64,000 nucleotides of DNA from Sorangium cellulosum (GCF_002950945.1 NZ_CP012673.1:10616501-10680500); one strand, 5' to 3'; positions 35,650 through 48,239 are shown, counted from the first letter of the stretch. Program-made: numbers and translations. The notes: generated by a model not told the origin, from the sequence alone.

Positions 35650-36339
35650 TTAGCCGCTCGGCAGCCACATGCGAAACGCCGTGCCCCTCCCGCGGCCCGT
35701 CGTCGCGGTGATCTCGCCGCCGTGCGCCTCGACGATGACCCGGCTCAGCGCGAGGCCGAGGCCCGTCCCCTTCACCTTCGCGGTCACGAGCGGCTCGAAG
35801 AGGCGGTCGATCACACACGGGTGGACGCCGGGGCCGTTGTCCTCGACCTCGAGGTAGGTGCGCTCGTCGCCGCGCCACGCGCGCGTGACGATCGAGCCGC
35901 CGGGCGCGCCGTCGAGCGCCTCCACCGCGTTGAGATAGAGGTTCGAGAAGACCCGCTCGAGCAGGATGGGATCGCAGAGGAGCGTGAGGTCCGCCGGCGC
36001 GATCGCGACCTCGAACCGGACCGCCGTGGGCAGGACCAGCGCGTGGCGCGCGCTCTCGATCAGCCGGCCGACGGGCGCCGGCTCGCGCCGCAGCGGCTCG
36101 CCGCGCGCGAGGCCGAGCACGCTGCCGATGACCTCGTGCGCCTTGCGGATCTCGGCCGTCACCCGGTCGAGGTGGCGCAGCAGGCGGCACCGATCGTCGA
36201 GGTCGCGCTGCGCCAGGTAGAGCGACGACTCGGCGACCGCGAGGGCGTTGCGCAGCTCATGGGCGACGCTCGCGCCGACCGCTCCCGCCGCGGCGAGGCG
36301 CGCGGCGCAGCATTCGGTCTCGGAACCCTCTTTTCCCAT
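35650..36339 (-). CDS. Orphan histidine kinase lacking a sensor domain
   Basis: 229 aa from MGKEGSETE; a GTG 51 bases upstream is an alternative. The H-box is SVAHELRNALA (H27). The HATPase part has the N-box NLYLNAVEAL, G1 DNGPGV, F-box LFEPLVT and G2 GTGLGLALS, all intact, so it should autophosphorylate. There is no membrane segment or PAS domain, so it is a cytosolic kinase that must receive its signal through another protein. No response regulator is adjacent. It is downstream of the radical SAM gene on the same strand, with 97 bp between. Confidence 0.85.
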   Translation of the reverse strand: MGKEGSETECCAARLAAAGAVGASVAHELRNALAVAESSLYLAQRDLDDRCRLLRHLDRVTAEIRKAHEVIGSVLGLARGEPLRREPAPVGRLIESARHALVLPTAVRFEVAIAPADLTLLCDPILLERVFSNLYLNAVEALDGAPGGSIVTRAWRGDERTYLEVEDNGPGVHPCVIDRLFEPLVTAKVKGTGLGLALSRVIVEAHGGEITATTGRGRGTAFRMWLPSG

Positions 36340-36436
36340 AGTCGAAGCGCCAGCGTAGCCGATGCCCCGAGCAATGGCCCGCGCGCTCACCCGCGCGCCG
36401 CGGTGGATTTTTACGGTGCGATCGCCCCCACCCGGA

Positions 36437-39451
<3,015 letters not shown>

Positions 39452-39527
39452 GGCGCCACGCGCGTAGCATGGCCGCCGGGCGCCGGCACCTGGGCCCCAA
39501 GGGGTCTCCCGGCGCGCGGGCGCCGCA

Positions 39528-39653
39528 GTCTTCCACCGAGCGGGCGCCGCGGTCCTCCCCACCGAGCGGGCGCCGCAGTCCTCCCCACCGAGCGGGCGCC
39601 GCAGTCCTCCCCACCGAGCTGGCGCCGCGGTCTTCCGCCGAACGGACGCCGCG
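39528..39653. repeat. About five tandem 26-bp repeats in an intergenic region
   Basis: Units starting GTCCTCCCCACCGAGCGGGC occur at 39528 (shorter, 24 bp), 39552, 39578, 39604 and 39630, the middle three nearly identical. The array lies in the 293-bp gap between the divergent radical SAM gene and the 113-aa gene. Both frames through it give Pro/Arg/Ala strings, so it is taken as non-coding. There are no unique spacers, so this is not a CRISPR array. Confidence 0.75.
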
Positions 39654-39744
39654 CCGCCGGATGGACGCCGCGGCGCCCGCCACGTCAGCGCTCAGCTGGC
39701 CGGGCCCGGGCGGCGCGGGGGCCCGCGTGGGCTATGCTCACGCC

Positions 39745-40086
39745 GTGCGCGAGCGAGACCCCCACCATGTAGAAATCGACCGGCAGCGGCACGTCGAGTA
39801 CCGCGATCCGAGCGAGTTCGATCGCATCGCCTTCGCCATGCGCGCGCTGGACCGCCTGCGGCCGAAGCGGATGACGGTGGCCGTGTACCCGGCGACGTCC
39901 GCCATGCGCGTCGAGCGCGGGCAGAACCTCCACCACGGCGAAGGAGGCTCGTGGGCGATCGTCGGCATCCCGCCGCACGCGAGCCGCGAGCACATCGCCT
40001 ACGCCCTCGCCGAGCTCGCGGGCGTCGCGTCGGTGCCCTACGCGGTGCAGAGCCTCCTCGCCGCCGAGCGGAACGCCGAGATCTAG
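39745..40086 (+). CDS. Small hypothetical protein
   Basis: 113 aa from GTG, not recognised; GTG at 39727 is an alternative. The coherent part is EYRDPSEFDRIAFAMRALDR, MTVAVYPATSAMRVERGQNL, then SREHIAYALAELAGVASVPY. The last segment looks like a helix that could mediate oligomerisation. No signal peptide or membrane segment. The sequence upstream in this frame is repetitive and probably not translated. A 166-bp gap follows before the YihY gene. Confidence 0.6.
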   Translation: MRERDPHHVEIDRQRHVEYRDPSEFDRIAFAMRALDRLRPKRMTVAVYPATSAMRVERGQNLHHGEGGSWAIVGIPPHASREHIAYALAELAGVASVPYAVQSLLAAERNAEI

Positions 40087-40252
40087 GCGCGCCACACCGC
40101 CGTCACGCCGCCGTCACCTCGGCCTTACGGAGCGCGCTCCGCGCGGTCGACGCCGCACACCGCGCCGCACGCCGCGCTCCCGGGGTCGGCGGAACCGGGA
40201 ACCCGCGGCGGATGGTATTGCGCCGCGCGCAAGAGGGAGCGACGCTGTTCCC

Positions 40253-41252
40253 GTGACCGCCCAGATCTGGCGATGTATCGAGCGCCACCGCGCCACCAGG
40301 GCGGTGTGGAGCGTCATCGTCAGCCTGGATCGCCACAACGCGCCGCGCGCCGCGAGCGCCATGGCCTTCGACGCGTTCCTCAGCCTGATCCCCCTCGCCG
40401 CCTTCGCGGGCTACGTGCTCAGCCGGAGCCACGAGTGGTCCGACGTCGTGGTGCGCCCGCTCCTCCAGGCGGCCCCCCCCGGACGTCGCGCAGCTCGTGT
40501 CGGAGGAGCTCTTCCGGCTGTCCCAGTCGTCGGCGGTCGCCCCGATCAGCATCACCGGCTTCCTCTGGATCACGTCCTCCGGCCTCTCGACCGCCATGGG
40601 CGTGTTCGACACGATCTACAACATCCGCGAGCGCCCCTGGTACGTGCGCCGGGCCATCGCGGCGGCGTGTGTGATGGCCAGCCTGGCGGTGGTGCCCGTC
40701 GTGGCCGGCCTCGGCGTGCTGATCGGGTCGCTCTCGGGCTCCATCGGCGCCCGCATCGTCGCCTTCGCCCTCCCCGCGGGGCTCGTCATCTGCATGGTCG
40801 CCGCGTTCTTCCGGCTCTCGATCCAGCGGCCGAACGTCGAGCGGCGCCGGATCTTCCCGGGCGCGGTGCTCACCGTGGTGCTCTGGGCGATCGTGTCGAC
40901 CCTGTTCTCGCTCTACGTCGCCACGCTCGGCCGCTACGCCACGTTCTACGGGAGCCTCGCGACCGTCGCGATCTTCCTCTTCTGGCTGTGGCTGCAGGCG
41001 CTCGCGCTGCTCATCGGGGGCGAGCTGAACGCGCGCCTGGAGCGCGAGCGCGCCGGCGTGACGTCGATCCCGCCCCCCGGCAAATGGAGCCCGCTCGACC
41101 TCTCCGAGCTCGCCCAGAGCTCCGGGCTCCCCCAGAGCTCCACGCTGCCCCGCGGCGCCGCGGCGCTCCCCGGCAACGACGCGGGCGCGGAGGACGACGA
41201 CGAGGCGCGCGGCGCCCCGAGCTCGCCGCCGCGGCAGCGCGCCGCCGGGTAG
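40253..41252 (+). pseudogene. YihY/BrkB-family membrane protein interrupted in an 8-C run
   Basis: The N-terminal quarter (MTAQIWRCIERHR to VVRPLLQAA) reads in one frame and the rest (VSEELFRLSQSSAVAP onward, with five hydrophobic helices and LFWLWLQALALLIGGELNA) in another. Reading with seven instead of eight C at 40473-40480 gives LLQAAPPDVAQLVSEELF and one continuous product of about 332 aa, the normal size and motif order of YihY proteins. The rest has no other stop or frame break. So this is a sequencing error, a recent indel, or a phase-variable tract. The tail is Ser/Pro/Gly-rich. Confidence 0.72.
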
Positions 41253-41471
41253 CCCCGGCGTCGATCGGCGTCGATTGCGGACAGCTCGCCGACCGCGGAC
41301 GGCTCGCTGAAGGACGGACGGTCGGCGGCCGACGGCTCGGCTCGGCACGGGCGGTGAAAGCGCTGTCGATCGTTCGCCGCTCGGCGCTCACCGGACGCTC
41401 ACTCGCACGGTGGGTGCGCGCAGTTCGCGCAGGGGGATGTCGAGGGCGGGCGTCAGGGGGAGCGGTCGAGC

Positions 41472-43367
41472 GTGCACGCGCACCACGGAGCAGCGGATGA
41501 CGGGGGCGGCAGCCGGCGCTCCGCGCCTCCGCCGAGAGACGCCGGGCTGTATTTCCTCGGACCGCTGTACGAGCTCGTCGCCGTCGGCCTGCACCGCCCG
41601 GCGCTCGAGGCGCTGTGCGCAGGGCAGCGCGAGCTCGTGGATCCGCCGATCGACCACACCTACCTGCTCAAGATCCTCGACGAGGAGATCTCCCGGCAGT
41701 TCGGGCACCCGCTCCGGCCGATCGTCGAGCTCGTGCTCAACGCCGCCGACGCGGCCCGCGCGCCCCAGCCGCTCGTCGACGTCGCCGTCGCCGACGGGCG
41801 GGTCGAGGTCTGCGACACGGGCGCGGGCATGGGGCTCCGGGCAATTCTCTCGCGGCTGCTCATCCCGTTTGCGACAGACAAGCGGCCCGGGATCGATCTC
41901 GGCCGGTTCGGGGTCGGGTTCTTCTCGGTGCTCGGGTTCGGGCTCGCGCACCCGGAGAGCTTCAGCCTGCACCTCACCACCGGCGACGGTATCGAGGGGT
42001 GGGCGATCCGGGTCGTGGCCTGGCCTGGCGCGGGCGACGCGGGCGACGGGGCGGAGCCCGCGCCGGAGGACCACCCCGGCAGGCGCGGCCGCGGGTCGAC
42101 CGAGCTCACCGCCGGCCTGATGTGCTCGGTGCGCCGCATCGCGCCGCTGCTCGGCACGCGCGTGCGCGTGACGTCGGCGCTGCTCGAGGCGTGCGCGGTC
42201 CGCGCTTACCTGCGCGACGCGCTCCACTTCTTCCCCGCGAGCCGCGCCCTCGTGCTGCTCGACGGCGTGGCCGTGAACGACGGCCGGTGGATCTCGGGAG
42301 GTCAGCTCCTCGAGGAGCAGGTCGCGCGCCCCCGCGCCGAGGGCCGGGTCCTCGACGTCCGCCGCGCCGGCGCCGGCGCGGCGGACGACGAGGACGCGCT
42401 CCTCGCGCGCTTCCACGTCGGCGGGCGAGGGCTGCTCCCGAGCATCTCGGCGGCCACCTTCCACGCGGGGGTCAAGGTCGACGCGTGCCTCGCCCTCGCG
42501 GAGCTCGCGCTCGTCGACTTCCCGGCGGCGATAGAGCTGACCGAGGGGCGCGACGCGATGAAGGTCGGGCCGGAGTTCGCCGCGGTCGCGATCGCGTTCT
42601 ACCGGCGGCTGATCCAGCGCGCCGCGGCGAGCGGCGAGGGCCGGCGCGCGCGCGACCGGCTCGCCGAGACGGCCGCGCAGATCAGCGCGCTCATGCTGCA
42701 CTCGGCCGGCTGGGACGAGGTGGCCCTGGACCTCGCGCGCGCCCTGCTCGGCCCGGATCGCTGCATGGTGCCCCCCGAGCGGCGCGAGCCGCTGCTCGGC
42801 TTCCTCGGGCCGGGCGTGGCCGAGCGGCTGTTCGTGCCGGAGAGCTTCTGGGCCGAGCGCGAGTGGCAGCCCCACCTGCCCGGCGAGCGCGAGCTCCTCG
42901 AGGAGGAGCTCGACTTCGATCCGCCGGAGACGCTCTCGACCCTCGCGCGGCGCCGCAGCGACCTCGCCGGCCTCCGCCTGCTGCTCGCGCGCGCGGCGAG
43001 CCCGCACACCACCATGGTCGCCCTCTGCCGCAGCCGGCCCTCGCCGGGCCGCGGCGCGGGCGCGGACGCCGCGGCGCCGCCGGGAGCCGCGGGCGCTCCC
43101 CCGCCCTCCGGCGCGGCGGGGCGGCGGCCGGCGGGGCCGCTGCCGTGCCTCGGGACGCGCCGGCTCCTGCTCATCCGCGACGACAGCGCGGCCGTCCGGC
43201 GGCCCGCGGGCTGGAGCGACTGGTACGCGCTGCGCGCCGCCTTCGACCGGGCCTCCGGCGTGCGCGAGGCCGACCTCGAGCGCGATCTCATCGTCGGCGA
43301 GCCCGTCGACGGGGACGCAGGCCCCGCGTCGCACGTCGGCGAAAGGACGTCCGGAGGCGAGCCATGA
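41472..43367 (+). CDS. GHKL (Hsp90-like) ATPase-domain protein, first of a pair
   Basis: 631 aa, GTG start with GGGGGAG about 10 bases upstream. The ATP-lid motifs are RPIVELVLNAADAA (E86, N90), DTGAGM (115-120) and RFGVGFFS (145-152), the order and spacing of Hsp90/MutL ATPases. The C-terminal 480 residues match no family I recognise; they include a helix-rich region (QISALMLHSAGWDEVALDL) and a Pro/Gly/Ala-rich stretch near 520-560. No signal peptide or membrane segment. The TGA overlaps the ATG of the second GHKL gene (ATGA), so they are made together and may form a heteromer. Confidence 0.72.
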   Translation: MHAHHGAADDGGGSRRSAPPPRDAGLYFLGPLYELVAVGLHRPALEALCAGQRELVDPPIDHTYLLKILDEEISRQFGHPLRPIVELVLNAADAARAPQPLVDVAVADGRVEVCDTGAGMGLRAILSRLLIPFATDKRPGIDLGRFGVGFFSVLGFGLAHPESFSLHLTTGDGIEGWAIRVVAWPGAGDAGDGAEPAPEDHPGRRGRGSTELTAGLMCSVRRIAPLLGTRVRVTSALLEACAVRAYLRDALHFFPASRALVLLDGVAVNDGRWISGGQLLEEQVARPRAEGRVLDVRRAGAGAADDEDALLARFHVGGRGLLPSISAATFHAGVKVDACLALAELALVDFPAAIELTEGRDAMKVGPEFAAVAIAFYRRLIQRAAASGEGRRARDRLAETAAQISALMLHSAGWDEVALDLARALLGPDRCMVPPERREPLLGFLGPGVAERLFVPESFWAEREWQPHLPGERELLEEELDFDPPETLSTLARRRSDLAGLRLLLARAASPHTTMVALCRSRPSPGRGAGADAAAPPGAAGAPPPSGAAGRRPAGPLPCLGTRRLLLIRDDSAAVRRPAGWSDWYALRAAFDRASGVREADLERDLIVGEPVDGDAGPASHVGERTSGGEP

Positions 43368-45610
43368 CCCAGATCTCGTACGGTCTCTTCTCGGAGCTGC
43401 TCCTCGTGCGCATCCACGGGCGCGCCGAGGCGTACCTCCAGGCGAGCGGCGCCGAGCGCGGCGCGATCGTCGCCGCCTGCCGCAGCGAGGCCACGGTGCC
43501 CGACCTCGCGCAGCGCATCCTGTCGCGCACCATCTACGCGCAGGCGTCGTCGCGGATCGGCCCGCTCCGCGAGCTCCTCCAGAACGCGCTGGACGCCTCG
43601 CCGCCCGGCGCCCGCATCGACGTCCGGTCGAGCGAGGACGGCCGCGAGCTCTCGGTCACCGACCACGGCCGCGGGATGACCCGGACCGAGCTCCTCACCG
43701 ACCTGCTCGTCCCCTTCCGGAGCGGCAAGCAGGGCGATCCCGGGGCGATCGGCGAGCACGGGATCGGCTTCTTCTCGGCGCTCGAGATCGCCCCCTGGAT
43801 CGAGGTCGTCACGGCGACGCCGTCGGGCGGGCACCGGCTGCTCATCGCGCCGCTCGGCAAGGGGCCGCGCTACGAGGATTTTTCGTGGACGCTCCTGCCC
43901 TTGCCCGCCCCGTCCTCCCCGCCGGAGCCGCCGCCCGGCAGCGCGGCCGCGGGCGCGGGCGCCCTCTTGCCGACGCACCCGCCGCGCCGCAGCCCGACGG
44001 GCACCTCGGTGCGGCTCTCGCTCGCGCAGCGGCTCCCGCGGCCGGCGCTCGCCGCGGAGGTCGCGGCGGCGGCGGCGCTCGTCGATCCGACCGCGGCGCG
44101 GATCTACGTGGACGGCGCGCTCGTCAACACGGCGCGGGGGCGCCTCCGGCGCGTGGCGGAGGTGCCGCTCCGGCTGCCGCCGTCGGGCGAGCCGGTGGGG
44201 GCGCTCGAGCTCCTCGTGGGCCGGGGCGACGGCATCGCGCCGCAGCTCACGATCACGCAGCGCGGGTTGACCGTGGCGGCGCAGCTCGACCCCTTCCCCG
44301 GGCCGGAGCTCGGGCTGCACCGCGAGCTCGCGCGGGCGATCACGGCGGCCGGGTTCGGCCTGGTCGCGGAGCTGCCCCTCGGGGTGCCGCTGAACAAGGG
44401 GCGCTCGGCGGTCGCGGCGTCCGCGTCCGAGGCGGTCGCGGCGGCGCTCGTCGCGGCGTTCGAGCGGTTCATCCTGCGCGACGCGCTGTACGACCGCGAG
44501 CTGCTGCGCGCGGTGGATCACCGGCTCGCGTCGGTGCTCGATCGGCTCGTCGGCGCGGCGCTGGTCGGCGAGCACATCGCGATCGCGTCCGCCCAGCGCG
44601 ACCCCGCCGCGCGCACGCCCACGGTGGCGGCCCCCGAGCAGGTCATCCGCTTCGCGAACGGGCTGCTCGACGCGCCGCTCTTCCGGTCGCTCGTGGCCCG
44701 CGCCGAGGGGCCGCCCGAGGAGGCCGCGGGCGCGGCGACAGGGGCGGCGCCGCGCCGCGGCCGGGTCCGCTGGGAGAGCGCGCCGCTCACGCTGCGCGAG
44801 CTGCTCCAGGCGCACCGGGCGGGCGTGCTCCGGCCGATGGAGAGCGCCCCGCGGGACGAGGCGCGGCGCACCGCCCGCTGGCCCGCGGGCGCGGCGCGGG
44901 ATGTGGCCGGCGCGCCGCCCGAGGAGCTCGTGTACCTCGCGATGGAGGAGCCGCTCGCGCAGGCGTTCTGGCGGCGCCTCGCGACGCTCGACGGGGGCGC
45001 CGCGGCGGCGCAGGCCGCGCCGGGCGCTGCGGCGGCGCCGCCGCGCGCGCCGGGCGCCGCGCCGTGCCCGATGCCCCGTACGTCGTGCGACGTGCTCCTG
45101 GCGACGGCCGGCGATGTCCCCGGCGTCCGCGCCGCCGCGGCGGCCATGGGGATCCTCGAGCGCATCGACGCGTCGATCTCCGCGTCGGCGGACCTGCCGG
45201 CGTCGCCGATCTGGGTGCACCAGGACCTCTACGGGCCGGACGAGATGGCGCACACGGACGGCAGCGGCATCAGCGTGAACCTCGCCTCCGGCCGGGTGCG
45301 GGCGCTGCTCACGGCGGTGCTCGTGCGCGACGATGCCGTCGCCTTCAGCGCGCTCGTCGATCTGCTGCTGCACGAGAAGACGCACGTCTCGCTGGCCACC
45401 TACGTCCCGCGGCCCACGGCCGAGCACGGAACGAGCTTCTACCGCCGCAAGGACTGGATGCGGCGCCGGCTGCTCGCGGGCATCGCGAGCGGCGCCGTCG
45501 CCGATCCGATGCGGTGGCTCGCGAGCGCGCGGCGAGGGCTCGTGAGCGCGGCGCTGCCGGCGCCGGCGGAGCTCACGCGGGCGTTCGAGGGGGCGGCGGC
45601 GGCGGCGTGA
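43364..45610 (+). CDS. GHKL (Hsp90-like) ATPase with C-terminal HEXXH motif, second of a pair
   Basis: 748 aa, ATG with GGAGG 6 bases upstream, overlapping the first gene by 4 bp. GHKL motifs: PLRELLQNALDAS (E70, N74), DHGRGM (100-105) and GEHGIGFFSA (130-139). A Pro/Ala-rich insert (about 185-215) and a second domain follow (TITQRGLTVAAQLDPF). Near the C-terminus LLLHEKTHVSLA gives an HEXXH zinc-binding motif (H670, E671, H674), with a candidate third ligand in TAEHGTSFYRRKD about 17 residues later. An ATPase joined to a metallopeptidase-like end could be a nucleotide-gated protease or toxin; this is inference. I know no named family with this pair. Confidence 0.72.
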   Translation: MTQISYGLFSELLLVRIHGRAEAYLQASGAERGAIVAACRSEATVPDLAQRILSRTIYAQASSRIGPLRELLQNALDASPPGARIDVRSSEDGRELSVTDHGRGMTRTELLTDLLVPFRSGKQGDPGAIGEHGIGFFSALEIAPWIEVVTATPSGGHRLLIAPLGKGPRYEDFSWTLLPLPAPSSPPEPPPGSAAAGAGALLPTHPPRRSPTGTSVRLSLAQRLPRPALAAEVAAAAALVDPTAARIYVDGALVNTARGRLRRVAEVPLRLPPSGEPVGALELLVGRGDGIAPQLTITQRGLTVAAQLDPFPGPELGLHRELARAITAAGFGLVAELPLGVPLNKGRSAVAASASEAVAAALVAAFERFILRDALYDRELLRAVDHRLASVLDRLVGAALVGEHIAIASAQRDPAARTPTVAAPEQVIRFANGLLDAPLFRSLVARAEGPPEEAAGAATGAAPRRGRVRWESAPLTLRELLQAHRAGVLRPMESAPRDEARRTARWPAGAARDVAGAPPEELVYLAMEEPLAQAFWRRLATLDGGAAAAQAAPGAAAAPPRAPGAAPCPMPRTSCDVLLATAGDVPGVRAAAAAMGILERIDASISASADLPASPIWVHQDLYGPDEMAHTDGSGISVNLASGRVRALLTAVLVRDDAVAFSALVDLLLHEKTHVSLATYVPRPTAEHGTSFYRRKDWMRRRLLAGIASGAVADPMRWLASARRGLVSAALPAPAELTRAFEGAAAAA

Positions 45611-46010
45611 GGCGGGCCCGGGTTCGCCGGGATCGGTGAGCGGGCCGCCTTGGAGGCTGCGTTCAGTCCAGCTCGGAGGCTGTCCGGAGGCCCCGGGCTG
45701 AATTGAAGTTCAACCTCAAGGCTGTCCAAAGGGTGGTGGGTGCGTCGGCCGAAGGTGGGGTCTTTGGGACCGCCAAGATACCAAGACGCCAAGATACCAA
45801 AAGGAATCACGGAGTCTTGGCGTCTTATGGCGCCTTGGCGGTTCCATCATTCCGGCAAGGTGGAGGAGTTCCCCCCACCACACGGCAAACCGTGATCGCG
45901 CTGACGCACGTGCCGGCACAGTACGGCACAAGCTCCGGAGGCGCTCGATCGTGCCGGAGCGGGCCCTGGGCGACGAGATCAGCAGGCGGCGAGCGCGGTG
46001 CCAGCCGAGG
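45611..46010. other. Convergent intergenic region with a long hairpin
   Basis: 400 bp between the convergent GHKL and DUF3160 genes. Frames across it are short and mixed. It is less GC-rich than its surroundings and holds the inverted repeat at 45766-45845; no other element was recognised. Confidence 0.5.
45766..45845. repeat. 80-bp imperfect inverted repeat
   Basis: The outer arms GGGACCGCCAAG (45766-45777) and CTTGGCGGTTCC (45834-45845) pair with one G-T pair, and the inner arms AAGACGCCAAGA (45783-45794) and TCTTGGCGTCTT (45815-45826) pair perfectly, leaving a small internal loop and a 20-base loop. The CGCCAAGAxxCCAAGA wording is repetitive. It may act as a bidirectional terminator or be a copy of an intergenic repeat family. 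Confidence 0.6.
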
Positions 46011-48239
46011 TCATCGGGCCACGATGTCCTGCATCCAGGGGACGTCGGCGGGGGTCGTCGACACGATCGAGGCGGCCCACTGCTCGTCGGTCATGCGTTC
46101 GAAGCCCTCGGTGATCTTCTCGAAATACGAGGAGGCGAGCCCCACGAAGGCGCGCGGGGTGCCGCAGGGATCGGCCGTCACGACCATCAGGCGGGGGAAG
46201 CCGGTGCCCACGTGCAGCACGCGGCCGACCGGCGCCCCGCCCTCGTCGGTGGGCTGGGTGTGCACGTCGGCGATCGTGGGGTCCTCGGTCACGCTCTCCA
46301 TCACGTCGAAGAAGAGCTGGGCGTACCAGCCCTCGGCGCCGGCGGGGGAGCCGCAGCCCTGCTGGACCTTGACGGCCTGGTTGATGAAATCGAGGTGCGC
46401 GGGCGTGAGGGGCAGGCCGGCGCGCTCGTTCTCGGCCATCTCGCCGAGCGTCTTCGCGACGCTGTGCAGGCGCGAGAAGTAGGTGGGCACCGCCTGGGCG
46501 AGCCACGGGGAGCTCGACAGGTCGAGGGCCTCGACGACCTTGCCGCCGTGCTCGGCCATCTCGGCGATGCGGGCGTAGAACGCGGGGTACGGGTCCACGT
46601 ACGCGTCCGGGAACTCGCACGTGGCGCCGCCCGTGTACGACTGCTTGGCGTAGAGCAGCGTGTCGTGCCGGAGCTCGGCCCAGGAGGCGAGCTGCGTGTT
46701 GAGCAGGCGCCGGCCCCAGGGCTCCGTCTTCGCCACCTCGGGCAGCCCCGCCGCATCGGCGAGCGTCCGCGCCGGCGACAGCTCCCGCAGCGCGGCGAGC
46801 CAGCGGTTGTAGAGGTTCTTGCTCCAGAAATCGGCCGGGTGGGCGTCGACGAGCACGCGCATCATGTGCAGGTCGGGCGCGTAGGGGAACTGGCCGAGCT
46901 CGGGCGCGAGCAGGTGGCCCGCCTGGTCGTTGCCGAGCGCGGCGAAGCCGACGTCGAGCGGGTTCGGCATCATGCGCTTCAGGGTGCCGCCCCGGACGCG
47001 GTCGTAGACCACGTTCGAGAACACGTGGGAGTCGACCACGTACCGCTGGCCGAGCAGCGCGAAGCTCGACGAGAGCGGCAACGTGCCCTTGTCGAGGCCG
47101 TTGATCATGATGTGGCTCGAGATCCGCTGCGTCCCGTGGCCCTTCTCGACCAGGACCGCGGCGATGCGGTCGTCCGGGACGCCGGCGAGGCCGGCCGCGC
47201 CGCCGAGGCCGAGGTCCGCGAGCAGCTCGTCGAGCTCCGGGAGCGTCATGGTGTCGCTCTCGCCGACGAAGGCCTGGATGGTGTCGTCGATGCGCTTGTA
47301 ACGGCCGAGGGTCTTCTCGTCCGCGAGCGCGCGCAGCACGTACGCGCCCTCGAGCTGCCGCCGCTGGAAGACCTGCGTGCCGTCCTGCTGCGTCTCCAGG
47401 AAGCGGAAGTCGACGCGGCCGAGCCACATCATGCTGCGGAAGTAGCGCTGGAGCGTCTCGTGGTCCGTGTAGTGGCCGCGCGGCTCGAACTGCGAGAAAT
47501 CCATGATGCGGTCCGACCCGAAGAGGCGCACCGCGGCGGTACCCTGGTGGGCCTTGGCGCCGGCCACGAGCTCGTCGATCGTCGCGGCGCTGGCGCCCGC
47601 GACGGGCGCGACGGGGGCGCCTTTGAGCAGCGCGAGCGCCACGGCGGTGAACAGGTCCGCGTCGGCGCGCGCCTCCGCGCCGAGCTCGCCGCCGGCGCCC
47701 GAGGCGAGCTCGGCGCGCATCTCCTCGAGCATCGTCCCGAGCTCGGTCGCGAGCGAGGTGAGCTCCACGGCCTTCAAGATCGCGTCGTACGAGCGGTGCA
47801 CGGCGTACAGGATGGAGTCGGCGGACACGTAGAGCGGCAGGTCGAGCGCATAGATGCTCTCGTAGCCGTAGACGAAGGTCGGGAAGTGATGCCGCTCCGA
47901 GATGACGAAGCCGCTCCTCGACAGCTTGGCGAGCTCGCCCTCGTCGAGCGCGAGCGCGGTGCCCTGGAGCAGCGGCATGTGCTCCGCCTCCGCGGGCGCG
48001 TAGGGCAGGCCCGCGGCGAAGGAGACGGCGTACTTCCGGGCGAAGTCCTCGGCGGTCAAACTCGCCGAGGCCTCCCTCTCGGCGAGCAGCGCCTCGAGCT
48101 CCGCCTTCTGCTCGGGACCGACCTGCGTGGGCGGGGGCTTCGTGCCCTCGACGGGCGGCGAAGCGCCCGGCTCGCCCGAGCAGCCAGCGAGGGCGAGGAG
48201 GAGCGGGACGACGTGAACGTGACGAAGGATCTTGCGCAT
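46011..48239 (-). CDS. DUF3160 lipoprotein
   Basis: 742 aa from MRKILRHVHVVPLLLALAGC, preceded by GAAGGGGAAC; an open extension to 48326 is rejected. The lipobox is LALAGC, so the mature protein would be an inner- or outer-membrane lipoprotein. The rest is a single large domain matching DUF3160: LPLYVSADSILYAVHRSYDA, WLGRVDFRF, DPYPAFYARIAEMAEHGGK and YFSRLHSVAKTLGEMA. Members occur in myxobacteria and other groups with no defined function. It is divergent from the Cys-rich lipoprotein gene across 393 bp. Confidence 0.82.
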   Translation of the reverse strand: MRKILRHVHVVPLLLALAGCSGEPGASPPVEGTKPPPTQVGPEQKAELEALLAEREASASLTAEDFARKYAVSFAAGLPYAPAEAEHMPLLQGTALALDEGELAKLSRSGFVISERHHFPTFVYGYESIYALDLPLYVSADSILYAVHRSYDAILKAVELTSLATELGTMLEEMRAELASGAGGELGAEARADADLFTAVALALLKGAPVAPVAGASAATIDELVAGAKAHQGTAAVRLFGSDRIMDFSQFEPRGHYTDHETLQRYFRSMMWLGRVDFRFLETQQDGTQVFQRRQLEGAYVLRALADEKTLGRYKRIDDTIQAFVGESDTMTLPELDELLADLGLGGAAGLAGVPDDRIAAVLVEKGHGTQRISSHIMINGLDKGTLPLSSSFALLGQRYVVDSHVFSNVVYDRVRGGTLKRMMPNPLDVGFAALGNDQAGHLLAPELGQFPYAPDLHMMRVLVDAHPADFWSKNLYNRWLAALRELSPARTLADAAGLPEVAKTEPWGRRLLNTQLASWAELRHDTLLYAKQSYTGGATCEFPDAYVDPYPAFYARIAEMAEHGGKVVEALDLSSSPWLAQAVPTYFSRLHSVAKTLGEMAENERAGLPLTPAHLDFINQAVKVQQGCGSPAGAEGWYAQLFFDVMESVTEDPTIADVHTQPTDEGGAPVGRVLHVGTGFPRLMVVTADPCGTPRAFVGLASSYFEKITEGFERMTDEQWAASIVSTTPADVPWMQDIVAR

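Noticed and set aside
39528..39653. CRISPR array
   Set aside because: Units are contiguous without unique spacers, only about 26 bp, and no cas genes are in the window.
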